Position numbers and translations under genes: made by a program. From Oligoflexus sp. (GTDB lineage Bacteria; Bdellovibrionota_B; Oligoflexia; Oligoflexales; Oligoflexaceae), in the NCBI RefSeq assembly GCF_035712445.1, contig NZ_DASTAT010000065.1, forward strand, positions 1-59,246: DNA of 59,246 nucleotides, given 5' to 3'. A model generated the notes under the pieces. That model had not been told where the DNA came from and ran no database searches. It was given only the letters and a program-made list of their open reading frames with translations. Positions 26,475 to 34,707 of the stretch are shown piece by piece (position 1 is the stretch's first letter; every line of letters begins with the position of its first letter).

Positions 26475-27934
26475 TCGGTGTATCCTTTCGTTTTGCGGTC
26501 CAGCCTCTTGATGAAGACGCGCATGATCTCTTCATAGAGTTGATTCTTAATGATACGGTCTTCGATGCCGCCGTCGATACTGGGATTGTCATTGACCTCG
26601 ATGATATAGAACTTGCCGTCCTTTTCCTTGATATCAAGGCCGTAAAGTCCATCCCCGACCACCGAGGCCGTTTTCACGGCCAGCATGCGGAGCTTCGGAG
26701 ATATCTCTTCCAGAGGAAAGGTCTCCGAGTGGCCGTAATCCAGCTCGCCTTCCTTGTCGGTGTGATAGATCTGCCAGTGGTTCCGGGCCATATAGTATTT
26801 GCAGGCATACAGCGGTTTATTATCAACGATGCCGATCCGCCAGTCGAAGGGCGTCGGCATGAATTCCTGGGCGATGATGAGGTCGGAGTCTTCGAGCATG
26901 GTCATCACCTTCTCACGGATATCCGCCTGCGTCTCGGCCTTCACCACGCCCTGGGAAAAGCTGCTGTCCGGGCGCTTCAGAACGCAGGGTACAGGCAGCT
27001 TGTCGATGATCTGATCCAGGTTTTTCTTATGGATCATGAAGGTTTTGGGCGTCGGAATATTATGCCGCTTCAAAAGTTCGGCAAGGTAGACCTTGTTCGT
27101 ACAGCGGAGGATGGACTCGGGATCATCGATCACGACAAGGCCGAGGGCCTTGGCTTTCTGGGCGAAGCGGAAGGTATGGTGATTGACGTTGGTCGTTTCC
27201 CGGATGAAGAGCGCATCATATTCCGCAAGCCGGCGCAGATCGTCGGGGCCGATGATATCGACCTCCATGTTCATATCGCGGGCGGCCTTCATGAATTTTT
27301 GAATGGCCTTTTCATCCGACGGCGGAAACTGCTCCTTCGGATTCCGGAGGATCGCCAGGCTATAGCGCGCGGACTTCACCTGCTTTCTCTGCGAACCGCA
27401 CTTGAAATAGCTTTCCGCGAAACCAATCAGATCAGTCTGGTGGGAATGCGGGACATCCTTCAGACTGATCGGGCCGATCGAACTCAAAAGCCACTTGTTC
27501 TTCTTCACGAACTTGGCGCGAATCAGCGGGGCGGCGAAGTACTTATAGAGTTCGTTGCTCAGCTTATCGTACTTTCTGGCCATGTTCTTGCCAAAGTAGA
27601 TGCTGAGTTCGAAGCTCTCCGATTTGATATCCGCCAGGGACTTTTGCACAAGGTCGTCAAGGTTTTCCGAGGTGATCTTGACGAAGGCCTTGGTCTTCAT
27701 TTCCTGGATAGTGCTGAGCGATGGAATGGGCTTGTGTCCCCGGGCAGCTGCAAGCAAGGAAACATAATAACCCGAACTTTGATAGCGATAGGACCGGCAG
27801 AGGTTGAAGACCCGATAGTTCTTGATATTCTGGAAGCCTTCATCCACGAAGTAATCTATATCGCTGACAACCTCAAAGTCGCCGAGTCGCCTCGGCCATT
27901 CATCAACGGATTCAACTACGATGAGGTTCTTCAT
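26471..27934 (-). CDS. RimK-like ATP-grasp ligase with N-terminal RLAN-type domain
   Basis: This is a 487-residue protein. Residues ~1-180 form an alpha/beta domain found ahead of some RimK-type enzymes (start MKNLIVVESVDEWP). Residues ~200-485 are an ATP-grasp ligase with NKVYLAELLKRHNIPTPKT, CVLKRPDSSFSQGV (nucleotide-binding Lys), and the metal site IIEVNDNPSI. RimK relatives add Glu or other amino acids to peptides or proteins using ATP. An upstream in-frame ATG at 27976 exists; 27934 is chosen because it matches the usual family N-terminus. It overlaps the C39-like gene by 23 bases and the GCS2 gene by four. Confidence 0.88.
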   Translation of the reverse strand: MKNLIVVESVDEWPRRLGDFEVVSDIDYFVDEGFQNIKNYRVFNLCRSYRYQSSGYYVSLLAAARGHKPIPSLSTIQEMKTKAFVKITSENLDDLVQKSLADIKSESFELSIYFGKNMARKYDKLSNELYKYFAAPLIRAKFVKKNKWLLSSIGPISLKDVPHSHQTDLIGFAESYFKCGSQRKQVKSARYSLAILRNPKEQFPPSDEKAIQKFMKAARDMNMEVDIIGPDDLRRLAEYDALFIRETTNVNHHTFRFAQKAKALGLVVIDDPESILRCTNKVYLAELLKRHNIPTPKTFMIHKKNLDQIIDKLPVPCVLKRPDSSFSQGVVKAETQADIREKVMTMLEDSDLIIAQEFMPTPFDWRIGIVDNKPLYACKYYMARNHWQIYHTDKEGELDYGHSETFPLEEISPKLRMLAVKTASVVGDGLYGLDIKEKDGKFYIIEVNDNPSIDGGIEDRIIKNQLYEEIMRVFIKRLDRKTKGYTE

Positions 27935-28646
27935 GGGGCGCGTCTTTCCTCTGTATGAGAAGTAAGTTGGCATCATAGGTCACCACACCGAGCAGGATCG
28001 CACAGATCACGCGGTTGATGGAGATCGTATAAGTGTTCTGTTCGGACAGGTTATTCGGAAAATAAGGATCGGAGATGTGCACCATCTGGGAGTCTTTGTC
28101 GATCCCGGTCAGGACCACGAAATGCCCGGATGGACGCCCTTTGATATCATTATGTTCGCAGGTCTTGGGATCCTCGCGTGAGCTTTGATAAAGGTAGGTC
28201 GCGCTCAGCCCCGCGATCACAGGGCGCGGCCCGCTGAGGAGACGAACGAGAAGCTCAGGCGTGAGGTCTTCAAAATGCAGCGTGCCACCGTGTTCAAGAA
28301 ACTCCATGTACCCGTCACTGGCCGTGCGCAGTTTCCTTTGCTTCTTGGCGTGACGCTGTAATTTCAGTTTCTCAAACATCTGCGCGGGTGGCAACCCAAA
28401 CCAGGTCGGATCGAAAATGTTGAGGTTGAATGACCAGATCTGGGCCCGGTAGCCTCGTTTCAAAGCGTGCACGCCGAGACGCGAGGCATAGGTTCCGCCG
28501 GTCTCGAGCATGGGCACTTCCTTGATCACCTGCTCCAGGGCGGCCTTATCGCTCATGTACTCATAAATGGAATGCAGGCATGTCGGTCCACAGGTCACAT
28601 CATCCGGTTGCTTCCGAATGTTGATCTTCTTCTTCTGATTGCCCAT
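27912..28646 (-). CDS. C39-like cysteine peptidase domain protein
   Basis: This 244-residue cytoplasmic protein has a papain-like C39 fold. QPDDVTCGPTC holds the nucleophile Cys (~residue 19), RPSGHFVVLTGID the His (~170) and SDPYFPN the third residue. No ABC exporter domain or signal peptide is present, so it is not a bacteriocin exporter. It is the first gene of the operon with RimK-like, GCS2-like and FGase-like genes. It may cleave or transfer a peptidyl or amide intermediate made by them. The start has GGAAG upstream. Confidence 0.85.
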   Translation of the reverse strand: MGNQKKKINIRKQPDDVTCGPTCLHSIYEYMSDKAALEQVIKEVPMLETGGTYASRLGVHALKRGYRAQIWSFNLNIFDPTWFGLPPAQMFEKLKLQRHAKKQRKLRTASDGYMEFLEHGGTLHFEDLTPELLVRLLSGPRPVIAGLSATYLYQSSREDPKTCEHNDIKGRPSGHFVVLTGIDKDSQMVHISDPYFPNNLSEQNTYTISINRVICAILLGVVTYDANLLLIQRKDAPHEEPHRS

Positions 28647-28707
28647 ACAGCTTCCTCCAGCAGCCCACTACCCTGGAAATACTGTGTCCCCATCGGAACG
28701 TCAACCG

Positions 28708-28790
28708 GGGAGGTTGAGAACACCAGTCTTTAAGAAAACCACAAAATTTCCCCGTCCCCGTTGGCATTATAGACTGGTGCGGGGCCTCCC
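28708..28790. repeat. Long interrupted inverted repeat upstream of the C39/RimK operon
   Basis: CACCAGTCT (28721-28729) pairs with AGACTGGTG (28771-28779), and the outer GGGAGG (28708-28713) pairs with CCTCCC (28785-28790), giving 15 pairs with one internal loop. It lies between two divergent starts (28646 minus, 28874 plus), so it could fold in the leader of either transcript or act as an operator. Confidence 0.5.
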
Positions 28791-28873
28791 GAGCACCAGA
28801 AAAATACTGAGCTCAAGTTTTCGCTTTTCCCTCCGACACCTTCGATAGACCCCAATCACCTGAGGAGTGGGCT

Positions 28874-29650
28874 TTGCGTAGTCTTTGCATCGGCATCCTG
28901 CTTTTTCATGCCTCCGGCGCGGCCGCGCAGTCAGCTGCTCCAGGCAGCGGCACCAGCGCCACCGTCGAATGGGGATCCAAAGAGACGCCAGCCGACACCA
29001 CGGGCGAAAACCAAACCCAGGTCTTTCAACTGTCGATCAACTATGGAATGGGCTCACTGACGCTGGAAGCCAACGGTGATCGCACTCTCACCAAAGCCGC
29101 CAGTCCCACGGCCTATGAAGATGGGCAGCCAGTGAGTGGAACCTATGCCAACGGCAGTGTGAAACAACTCCGCACCGTGGCCTCGACGCTCCTTCCCTTT
29201 CGCGGGCGTTCGTTCGTCCTGGGCATCGGTCTTGAGGATTTGGATGTGGGGGTGTCCGGGAGTGCACTGAACAAAGCGGGCGGCACCGAAGGAAGTTTTC
29301 ACATGAACTCCTTGATTCTGGAAGTCGGCGCTCTCAGAAATTTCAGCCGCTGGGGCCAGGCCCTTGTCACAATGAGTTATGATCATGCCCTCGGTGGCAA
29401 GCTGCGTTCCCGTTATATCACCAAATCCATTCGCTCCGACGCGACACAAAACTATGCGATCGTCAACGACTCTCTCGCCTCCGGGGGACGCCTGTCGATC
29501 ACAGGGAATTATCAGTTCAACCTGCTCCCTGGATTCTCCTTCGGCATCTTCACCTCGGCTCAGTATGGAGCCCTCGCCTTTGTGGACCGTAATCAGCGGT
29601 CCTATATTTACGGTTATACCACCGGACTTTCTCTCATGCTAAAGATTTGA
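28874..29650 (+). CDS. Putative outer-membrane beta-barrel protein, unknown
   Basis: This 258-residue exported protein has a Sec signal ending ASGAAAQ. The mature chain alternates polar and hydrophobic residues in strand-length blocks, is rich in Gly/Ser/Thr/Tyr, and ends in a strand TGLSLMLKI. This suggests a small beta-barrel, but I recognise no family. The start is TTG, supported by GAGGAG six bases upstream. It stands alone between the divergent C39 operon and a convergent secreted protein. Confidence 0.7.
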   Translation: MRSLCIGILLFHASGAAAQSAAPGSGTSATVEWGSKETPADTTGENQTQVFQLSINYGMGSLTLEANGDRTLTKAASPTAYEDGQPVSGTYANGSVKQLRTVASTLLPFRGRSFVLGIGLEDLDVGVSGSALNKAGGTEGSFHMNSLILEVGALRNFSRWGQALVTMSYDHALGGKLRSRYITKSIRSDATQNYAIVNDSLASGGRLSITGNYQFNLLPGFSFGIFTSAQYGALAFVDRNQRSYIYGYTTGLSLMLKI

Positions 29651-29669
29651 TGCCGGCTTCGCGGCCGGG

Positions 29670-30185
29670 TTATTTCGGAATCGGCCCGAGGTGCGTGATG
29701 TACCACTGCGGTCCCCAGTTGATGAGGGCGCGGACTTCGATGCTTTCGTTTTGCCCGGCGGCTGTCAATTCAATCTTGCGTCTGTAGCAGGACCAGTAGG
29801 GAATGCGGTTGGCTTCGGTCTGGGGTGCCTTCCATTTGCAGGATCCCCCTTTGATGGCCTTGAAAACGAGCGGGCCACGCCCCTTGAATCGCGCCTGCTC
29901 ACGCGTGAAATCCTGCTCATACCATTTTACCAGTTGGCTATAATAGTCAGCGGGCCTGGCGATGGCCTTCAGCTGCAGAAAAGCCGCTTCGGGAAAAAAG
30001 AAGTCTTTGACATCGGCGAATGCGCCTTTTTCCAGGGCTGTCAGAAGACGCTGGGCCTTGGAATCGAAACTTTCAATCTGCGCCTTCAGAGCCTCATCCT
30101 TGTTCTCGGGGGGAATGACGAATTCATCGGCAAAAAGCCCGGACGACGCGAACAGCGACAGAAGCATAAGAGATCGTTGCAGCAT
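29670..30185 (-). CDS. Hypothetical secreted protein
   Basis: This 171-residue protein has a Sec signal ending ASSGLFADE. The mature part starts with a charged helix (IESFDSKAQRLLTALEKG), then DVKDFFFPEAAF and a mixed alpha/beta region ending RALINWGPQWYITHLGPI. The fold resembles the small SnoaL/NTF2-like or DUF4864-type periplasmic proteins, but this is only an impression. It has a strong AGGAGG site and sits 11 bp downstream of the cyclase gene on the same strand, so they are probably co-transcribed. Confidence 0.72.
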   Translation of the reverse strand: MLQRSLMLLSLFASSGLFADEFVIPPENKDEALKAQIESFDSKAQRLLTALEKGAFADVKDFFFPEAAFLQLKAIARPADYYSQLVKWYEQDFTREQARFKGRGPLVFKAIKGGSCKWKAPQTEANRIPYWSCYRRKIELTAAGQNESIEVRALINWGPQWYITHLGPIPK

Positions 30186-30196
30186 GGGCCACCTCC

Positions 30197-31552
30197 TTAG
30201 GCGGCCATTTTATCGCGAAATCCGCCAGAGCCGATACCCTGAATTGAGTCTTCGGGAACAGCCTGCAATTGAAAGACGCGACGCGGCCCTATTCCACGCA
30301 GCATACGCTCGCCATAATCCTCGCAGCCCACATAAGCCAGCGCCTCGGCCACGGCTTCCGACACGACGATCCCGCTTTCCGGCGCCGAGGCTTTGAGTCT
30401 TTGCGCCATGAGCGGCGTGGCGCCCAGGGCCATATAATCGGTTCGCGCTTCACCCCCGAAACCGCCGATGATGACCTCGCCCTGATGAATCCCGATCCTG
30501 ACATGCACCGGCGCGCGATCGAAGTCATCACAGATATCCTTCTGCACGGCCGGCAGCACCTCAAGCATTTCACGCGCGCACTGAGCCGCTTTCTGCGCCT
30601 GCTCCGCGGGGGAAAGTTCGAGGGGGAAACCAAAGATGGCCAGAACTCCATCGCCGATGAATTTATCGATCATCCCGCCATGGGCAAAGACGACTTCGGT
30701 CATGGCTGCAAAATAACTATTCAGGAATTCGCCCAGCTTTTCCAGCGGCACGCGTTCCGCAAGCCTTGTAAAATCGGCGACATCACAGAAAAGCATGGTC
30801 ACCGTCATCTTCCGCGGTGTGGCATTGAAATCAAAGCCACCCTGCAGAATATCCTGGGTCACATCGGGAGGAAGAAAACGCTGCAGCAGCATGGACGTCC
30901 GTTTGAGGCGCAGCATCGCATTCTCGCGCTCGATGATCCGGCGCTTTTCTTCACTCACGAAGTTCGCCGCTTCATAGGCGATGCGCTTTTGAAAGAGCAA
31001 AGCCAGCACGCAGCCAAAGAGCTGATAATTCACATCGCGAACGATCAGACTCGCATTCCATTCGGAAAAGAGGAGCCACACCCAGACCTGCATGGCGAAA
31101 ATAAGGATGGCCTCGAACCAATCCACCCGCAGGGTAAATACGGCGAACGCAGCGATCAAGGGCGGATAAAAGCGCGCCCGATCGGGAAAGTCGGCGGCAT
31201 AACAATACTGCAGAGCCGTCATGATACCAACCAGGGCAATGCCGTAGACTTTGGGAATCAGAAATCCCTGCTCGCCTCCCCAGCGCATGCCGAAGCGCAG
31301 ATAAAGTCCTCCGATCAAAAAGAGCAGGGACGGTATACCGCGCAGGAGCAGAGCATAGGTCAGTCCCGGATTCACTTCACCCAGATGCATATCCAGGGGA
31401 ATAAAGCCCAGGATCAAAAGTCCCACGCCTATAAAACTGGTGGCCAGCTGACGCCGACAGAAATCATTCTCGTGCTGAAACCAGGCTCTCAGGATTTCGG
31501 GCGAACGCGTTTCCCGAACGACTTTGGGAGCCAACCAGAAAGGTATGTGCAT
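30197..31552 (-). CDS. Membrane-bound class III nucleotide cyclase with altered active site
   Basis: This 451-residue protein starts with about six membrane helices (~35-200), followed by a linker LQRFLPPDVTQDIL and a class III cyclase domain (~255-430). The two metal-binding Asp are present (LFCDVADFT and FIGDGVLAIFG). In the TDYMALG-ATPLMAQRL block, the place where active cyclases have V-N-x-A-x-R, the Asn is Leu (residue 381), while Arg is kept. Loss of this transition-state Asn usually cripples activity. It may therefore be a weak enzyme, or a partner for another cyclase. The ATG has GGAGG six bases upstream. A second, intact cyclase lies at 56.9 kb. Confidence 0.9.
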   Translation of the reverse strand: MHIPFWLAPKVVRETRSPEILRAWFQHENDFCRRQLATSFIGVGLLILGFIPLDMHLGEVNPGLTYALLLRGIPSLLFLIGGLYLRFGMRWGGEQGFLIPKVYGIALVGIMTALQYCYAADFPDRARFYPPLIAAFAVFTLRVDWFEAILIFAMQVWVWLLFSEWNASLIVRDVNYQLFGCVLALLFQKRIAYEAANFVSEEKRRIIERENAMLRLKRTSMLLQRFLPPDVTQDILQGGFDFNATPRKMTVTMLFCDVADFTRLAERVPLEKLGEFLNSYFAAMTEVVFAHGGMIDKFIGDGVLAIFGFPLELSPAEQAQKAAQCAREMLEVLPAVQKDICDDFDRAPVHVRIGIHQGEVIIGGFGGEARTDYMALGATPLMAQRLKASAPESGIVVSEAVAEALAYVGCEDYGERMLRGIGPRRVFQLQAVPEDSIQGIGSGGFRDKMAA

Positions 31553-31719
31553 ACAAAACCTCCAGCTTCCTGAATCGGCGCGCGCCGCGGGAACTCAAAG
31601 GTTTTCTTGAGTACTGTGATCGAAAAGTAAGGGAAAAAAGCCGGGATCTGTTCAAATCTGCGGCACCATCCGAAAAAGGGGATGGTGCCCTGCCGAAGCT
31701 GTCGGTCAAGACCGACGAA

Positions 31720-32325
31720 TCAGGCGTGAGGCTGGGGCTGCGCGGGTGAAGGCGGCGGCATATGACCCTGGGTCATTGTTTGAGCCTCGGGTTTCAGCTC
31801 CGCAGGAATGCGAAGAACCTGACCTGGGAAAATTTCATCCGGATCTTTCAGCATGGGCCGATTGGCCTCGAAAATCTGATGATAGAGGTTGGCATTGCCC
31901 AGATAATCCTTGGCTATTTTGGACAGCGTATCGCCCTTCTTCACCGTCACCATCATCGACGCTGCGTCCGTGGCGGCAGAGGTGGCTGGGGCTCCGGTCG
32001 CAGCTGTCTGCGGCTGATTCGGAGCCAGGACCAGCGGCTTCTGAGGCACGCTCTGCCCCGGTGCATAAGCCGCCACATGCAATCCGTCGTCATTAACTTT
32101 CTGCACAGCGCGATGATTGCCCACGATCAGACGCACCAGCTCCAGATCCTTCTGGCTATTGGTAACACCACTCAGAGTTGCCAGACCCTTGTCGAACTTG
32201 AGTTGAAAATTCTGGACCGAGATACCGGCCTTGTTCACGAGGCTGGTCAGTTCCTGTTGCAATTTGGCATCATCAGCATCCTTGTCCTTGTGACCAAGTT
32301 CCTTGATGAAATCAAAAAGGCCCAT
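31720..32325 (-). CDS. BON-LysM protein (Kbp/YgaU-like)
   Basis: This 201-residue protein starts with MGLFDFIKELG. It contains a BON domain (~25-90), a flexible Pro/Ala linker and a C-terminal LysM domain (~130-182: VTVKKGDTLSKIAKDYLG to DEIFPGQVLRIP). This is the layout of E. coli YgaU/Kbp, a potassium-binding protein. No signal peptide is visible, consistent with Kbp being cytoplasmic. The start at 32325 is decided by AAGGAG seven bases upstream; the frame is open further upstream but without support. The tail is Pro/Gln/His rich and longer than in Kbp. Confidence 0.88.
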   Translation of the reverse strand: MGLFDFIKELGHKDKDADDAKLQQELTSLVNKAGISVQNFQLKFDKGLATLSGVTNSQKDLELVRLIVGNHRAVQKVNDDGLHVAAYAPGQSVPQKPLVLAPNQPQTAATGAPATSAATDAASMMVTVKKGDTLSKIAKDYLGNANLYHQIFEANRPMLKDPDEIFPGQVLRIPAELKPEAQTMTQGHMPPPSPAQPQPHA

Positions 32326-32510
32326 CACGAGTCTCCTTCCATTGATATGAGTTAGTCCATGGGAATCCATTTCCCAACAGGTGATCGCCGGAGCGATAAT
32401 CTTTGATATATGCAGGAGGCATGCCTGCGCCAGCCGAAATACGGCCCAAAATCCCTTGACCCCCACCCGGCCACCCGGCATAAGTCAAGCTCAATGCATG
32501 GAGCGCCGCG

Positions 32511-32969
32511 ATGTTTATCAATCTGAAAAAAGTTCTCATTGTCGATGACGTGGAGGATTTTCGCGTCCTTCTGAAGAATTGGATCAGCTTTCGCGGGCTC
32601 GAGGTCATCACGGCGGAAAACGGTCGAGAAGCCATCAGCATCCTGGAAAAGGAGCGCATGGATCTCATCATCACCGACTTTCAGATGCCGCAGATGGATG
32701 GGCTTGAACTCCTGGAATGGTGCCGTCAGCATGAGATTCGCGTCCCTGTGATCTTCACCTCGGCATCCGCAATGCCTCTGGATCGCGAGCTTATCGCCCT
32801 GGGCGACTGCTGTGCCACGCGTTTGGAAAAACCCCTGAATTTCTTGATACTCGCCGCAGCCCTGGACGCAGCCGAACGGCATGAACATCATCGCGATTGT
32901 CTGCATCAGCCGTATAAAGTCGCTGTCGAAGCCGAATACCGCCTGAGCGAACGCGGCGATGACGCCTAA
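32511..32969 (+). CDS. Single-domain response regulator
   Basis: This 152-residue protein is a receiver domain with no output domain. VLIVDDVEDF supplies the acidic pair, IITDFQMPQMDG the phospho-acceptor Asp (~residue 56), FTSAS the Ser/Thr switch and LEKPLN the Lys. The last ~35 residues are His/Glu-rich and unassigned. It could receive phosphate from an orphan kinase such as the Hpt-type or giant kinases in this window; no pairing is shown by position. GGAG lies eight bases before the ATG. Confidence 0.93.
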   Translation: MFINLKKVLIVDDVEDFRVLLKNWISFRGLEVITAENGREAISILEKERMDLIITDFQMPQMDGLELLEWCRQHEIRVPVIFTSASAMPLDRELIALGDCCATRLEKPLNFLILAAALDAAERHEHHRDCLHQPYKVAVEAEYRLSERGDDA

Positions 32970-33138
32970 GCGCTCTACACTCCTTTCAACGCCAAGGCCC
33001 AATAGTGTTGCGCTGAATTTTACAGATCTGTGCGGATTGCTACGAAAGATCTCCGGGGCCTCATGGGATGACGGATTTTCAACCTGGCATCCAAATTGCT
33101 GCTGAGAAGGATCAGGATTCCCAGCGCAGGAGGCACGC

Positions 33139-34707
33139 ATGAGCTTACATGAAAAACTGGAGGCCTTCCTCCAACAGCCCGCATCCTATCCCGAGGCGAC
33201 AGCACGCGTGGAGCTGCGGGAAACGCATATTTCCAAAGTTTTCCTGACAGATCACGCGGCCTTTAAAATCAAAAAGCCATTGAAGCTGCCTTTTCTGGAT
33301 TATTCCAACCTGGAAAGAAGGCGGGACGCATGCTTTGCGGAACTGGAACTCAATCGGCGGTTTTCGCACGACATTTATCGGGATGTGGTCGCTATTACCG
33401 TGGATGAGAAGGGTTTCACCTGGAATGGCCGAGGTCCAACCTTGGAGTATGCGGTCTGGATGCGCCGCATTCCCGACGCCTGCCTGATGGATGTGCGCCT
33501 TCGTGAAAGGACCTTTCAAAAGGAAGATAGTGAACGCTTGATCGCTCATCTTGTCCACTGCTATCAGGAGGCGCCGCATGGAGCCAGGGATGGTGAGCTT
33601 TATTGGCAAAGGCTGCGCGCTTTGATCGACGAGAATCGTTCCAGTCTTTATGAATTGGCCCTTCATCTGAAGCTCGATCCCGAACCCTGGCTGGCTCTGT
33701 GCTCACGGCAGCTCCTCTTTATGCAGGTCAATCGCCGCCTCATGATCACTCGTGCGGAAGATGGTTTTGTGATCGAAGGCCACGGGGACCTGAGGCCCGA
33801 GCATATCGTTTTTGAAGACCGCGTTTCCTTGATTGATGGGATTGAATTCAATCGTGATCTGCGGGTCCTGGATCAGGCCGATGAACTTTCCTTCCTGGCC
33901 ATGGAATGCGCAGTGATGGGCTATTCCGAGCCAGGCCATGAAATCAGGCATCGGGTGCTGCAGGACTTAAATGATCCAGCTCCACCCGAGCTGCTGGCAT
34001 TTTACGAATCCTACCGAGCGACAGTCAGGGCCAAGGTGAATGCTCTCCGTGCGGAGCAGGAGACGGGTGAAAAGCAAAAGCGAACTCTGGCATTGATTGC
34101 GGATTATCAAAACATAGCGGAAAATGCCCTGAAAAAAGCCATGCCGCCGGTCGCCTTCATCGTCGCGGGAGCCATGGGGTCAGGCAAGACCACGCTCGCC
34201 CGCAGCCTGAAACAGGAACTCGGGGCCGTACACTGGGAAAGCGATGAGATCAGGCGGAAGGTTTTCGGGAAAAGCCAGGGGGCGACGGCCTATGGGCAGG
34301 GGCATTATACGCCTGCTGCCCGGTTATGCGTCTACGAAAGCCTACGGGATCATATGATGATTTCTCTGGCGGCGGGAATGAATGTCATTGTCGATGCCTC
34401 CTTCAGTCATCCTGATTTTGTGCGGACCATGCTGGAGCCGCTGCTTAAGGACAATCGACCTTATGTGATCCTGGTCTGTGAGTGTTCGGATGATGAAGCC
34501 ATGGCCCGCATTCGCAAGCGCATGCATGAGGGAGACTCGCCTTCGGAAGCACGCCCCGATCTTTACCTGGAACAAAAACGGAAGGGAGATTGGACCTTCG
34601 CGACCTTTCCCCACTGGCGCGTGAATACTGAGCACGATCAGCAGGAGGAAATGCGGAAGGTCTTTGATTACACAGGCCGCGTCTTAAGGCAGGGCTTCGA
34701 AGTATGA
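33139..34707 (+). CDS. APH-like kinase domain fused to P-loop kinase (AAA_33)
   Basis: This 522-residue protein has two domains. Residues ~1-330 resemble aminoglycoside phosphotransferase/choline-kinase folds, with VFLTDHAAFKIKKP, catalytic HGDLRPEHIVF and metal-site LIDGIEF. Residues ~345-515 are a P-loop kinase with Walker A GAMGSGKTTL and VIVDASFSHPDF. This fusion is common in proteobacteria; the substrate is unknown and antibiotic resistance should not be inferred. The ATG has AGGAGG six bases before it. The 3' end overlaps the convergent xylanase gene by 24 bases. Confidence 0.88.
   Translation: MSLHEKLEAFLQQPASYPEATARVELRETHISKVFLTDHAAFKIKKPLKLPFLDYSNLERRRDACFAELELNRRFSHDIYRDVVAITVDEKGFTWNGRGPTLEYAVWMRRIPDACLMDVRLRERTFQKEDSERLIAHLVHCYQEAPHGARDGELYWQRLRALIDENRSSLYELALHLKLDPEPWLALCSRQLLFMQVNRRLMITRAEDGFVIEGHGDLRPEHIVFEDRVSLIDGIEFNRDLRVLDQADELSFLAMECAVMGYSEPGHEIRHRVLQDLNDPAPPELLAFYESYRATVRAKVNALRAEQETGEKQKRTLALIADYQNIAENALKKAMPPVAFIVAGAMGSGKTTLARSLKQELGAVHWESDEIRRKVFGKSQGATAYGQGHYTPAARLCVYESLRDHMMISLAAGMNVIVDASFSHPDFVRTMLEPLLKDNRPYVILVCECSDDEAMARIRKRMHEGDSPSEARPDLYLEQKRKGDWTFATFPHWRVNTEHDQQEEMRKVFDYTGRVLRQGFEV

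Noticed and set aside
33139..34707. Antibiotic resistance by aminoglycoside phosphotransferase
   Set aside because: Only the fold is shared; the fusion with a P-loop kinase is a common chromosomal family of unknown substrate.
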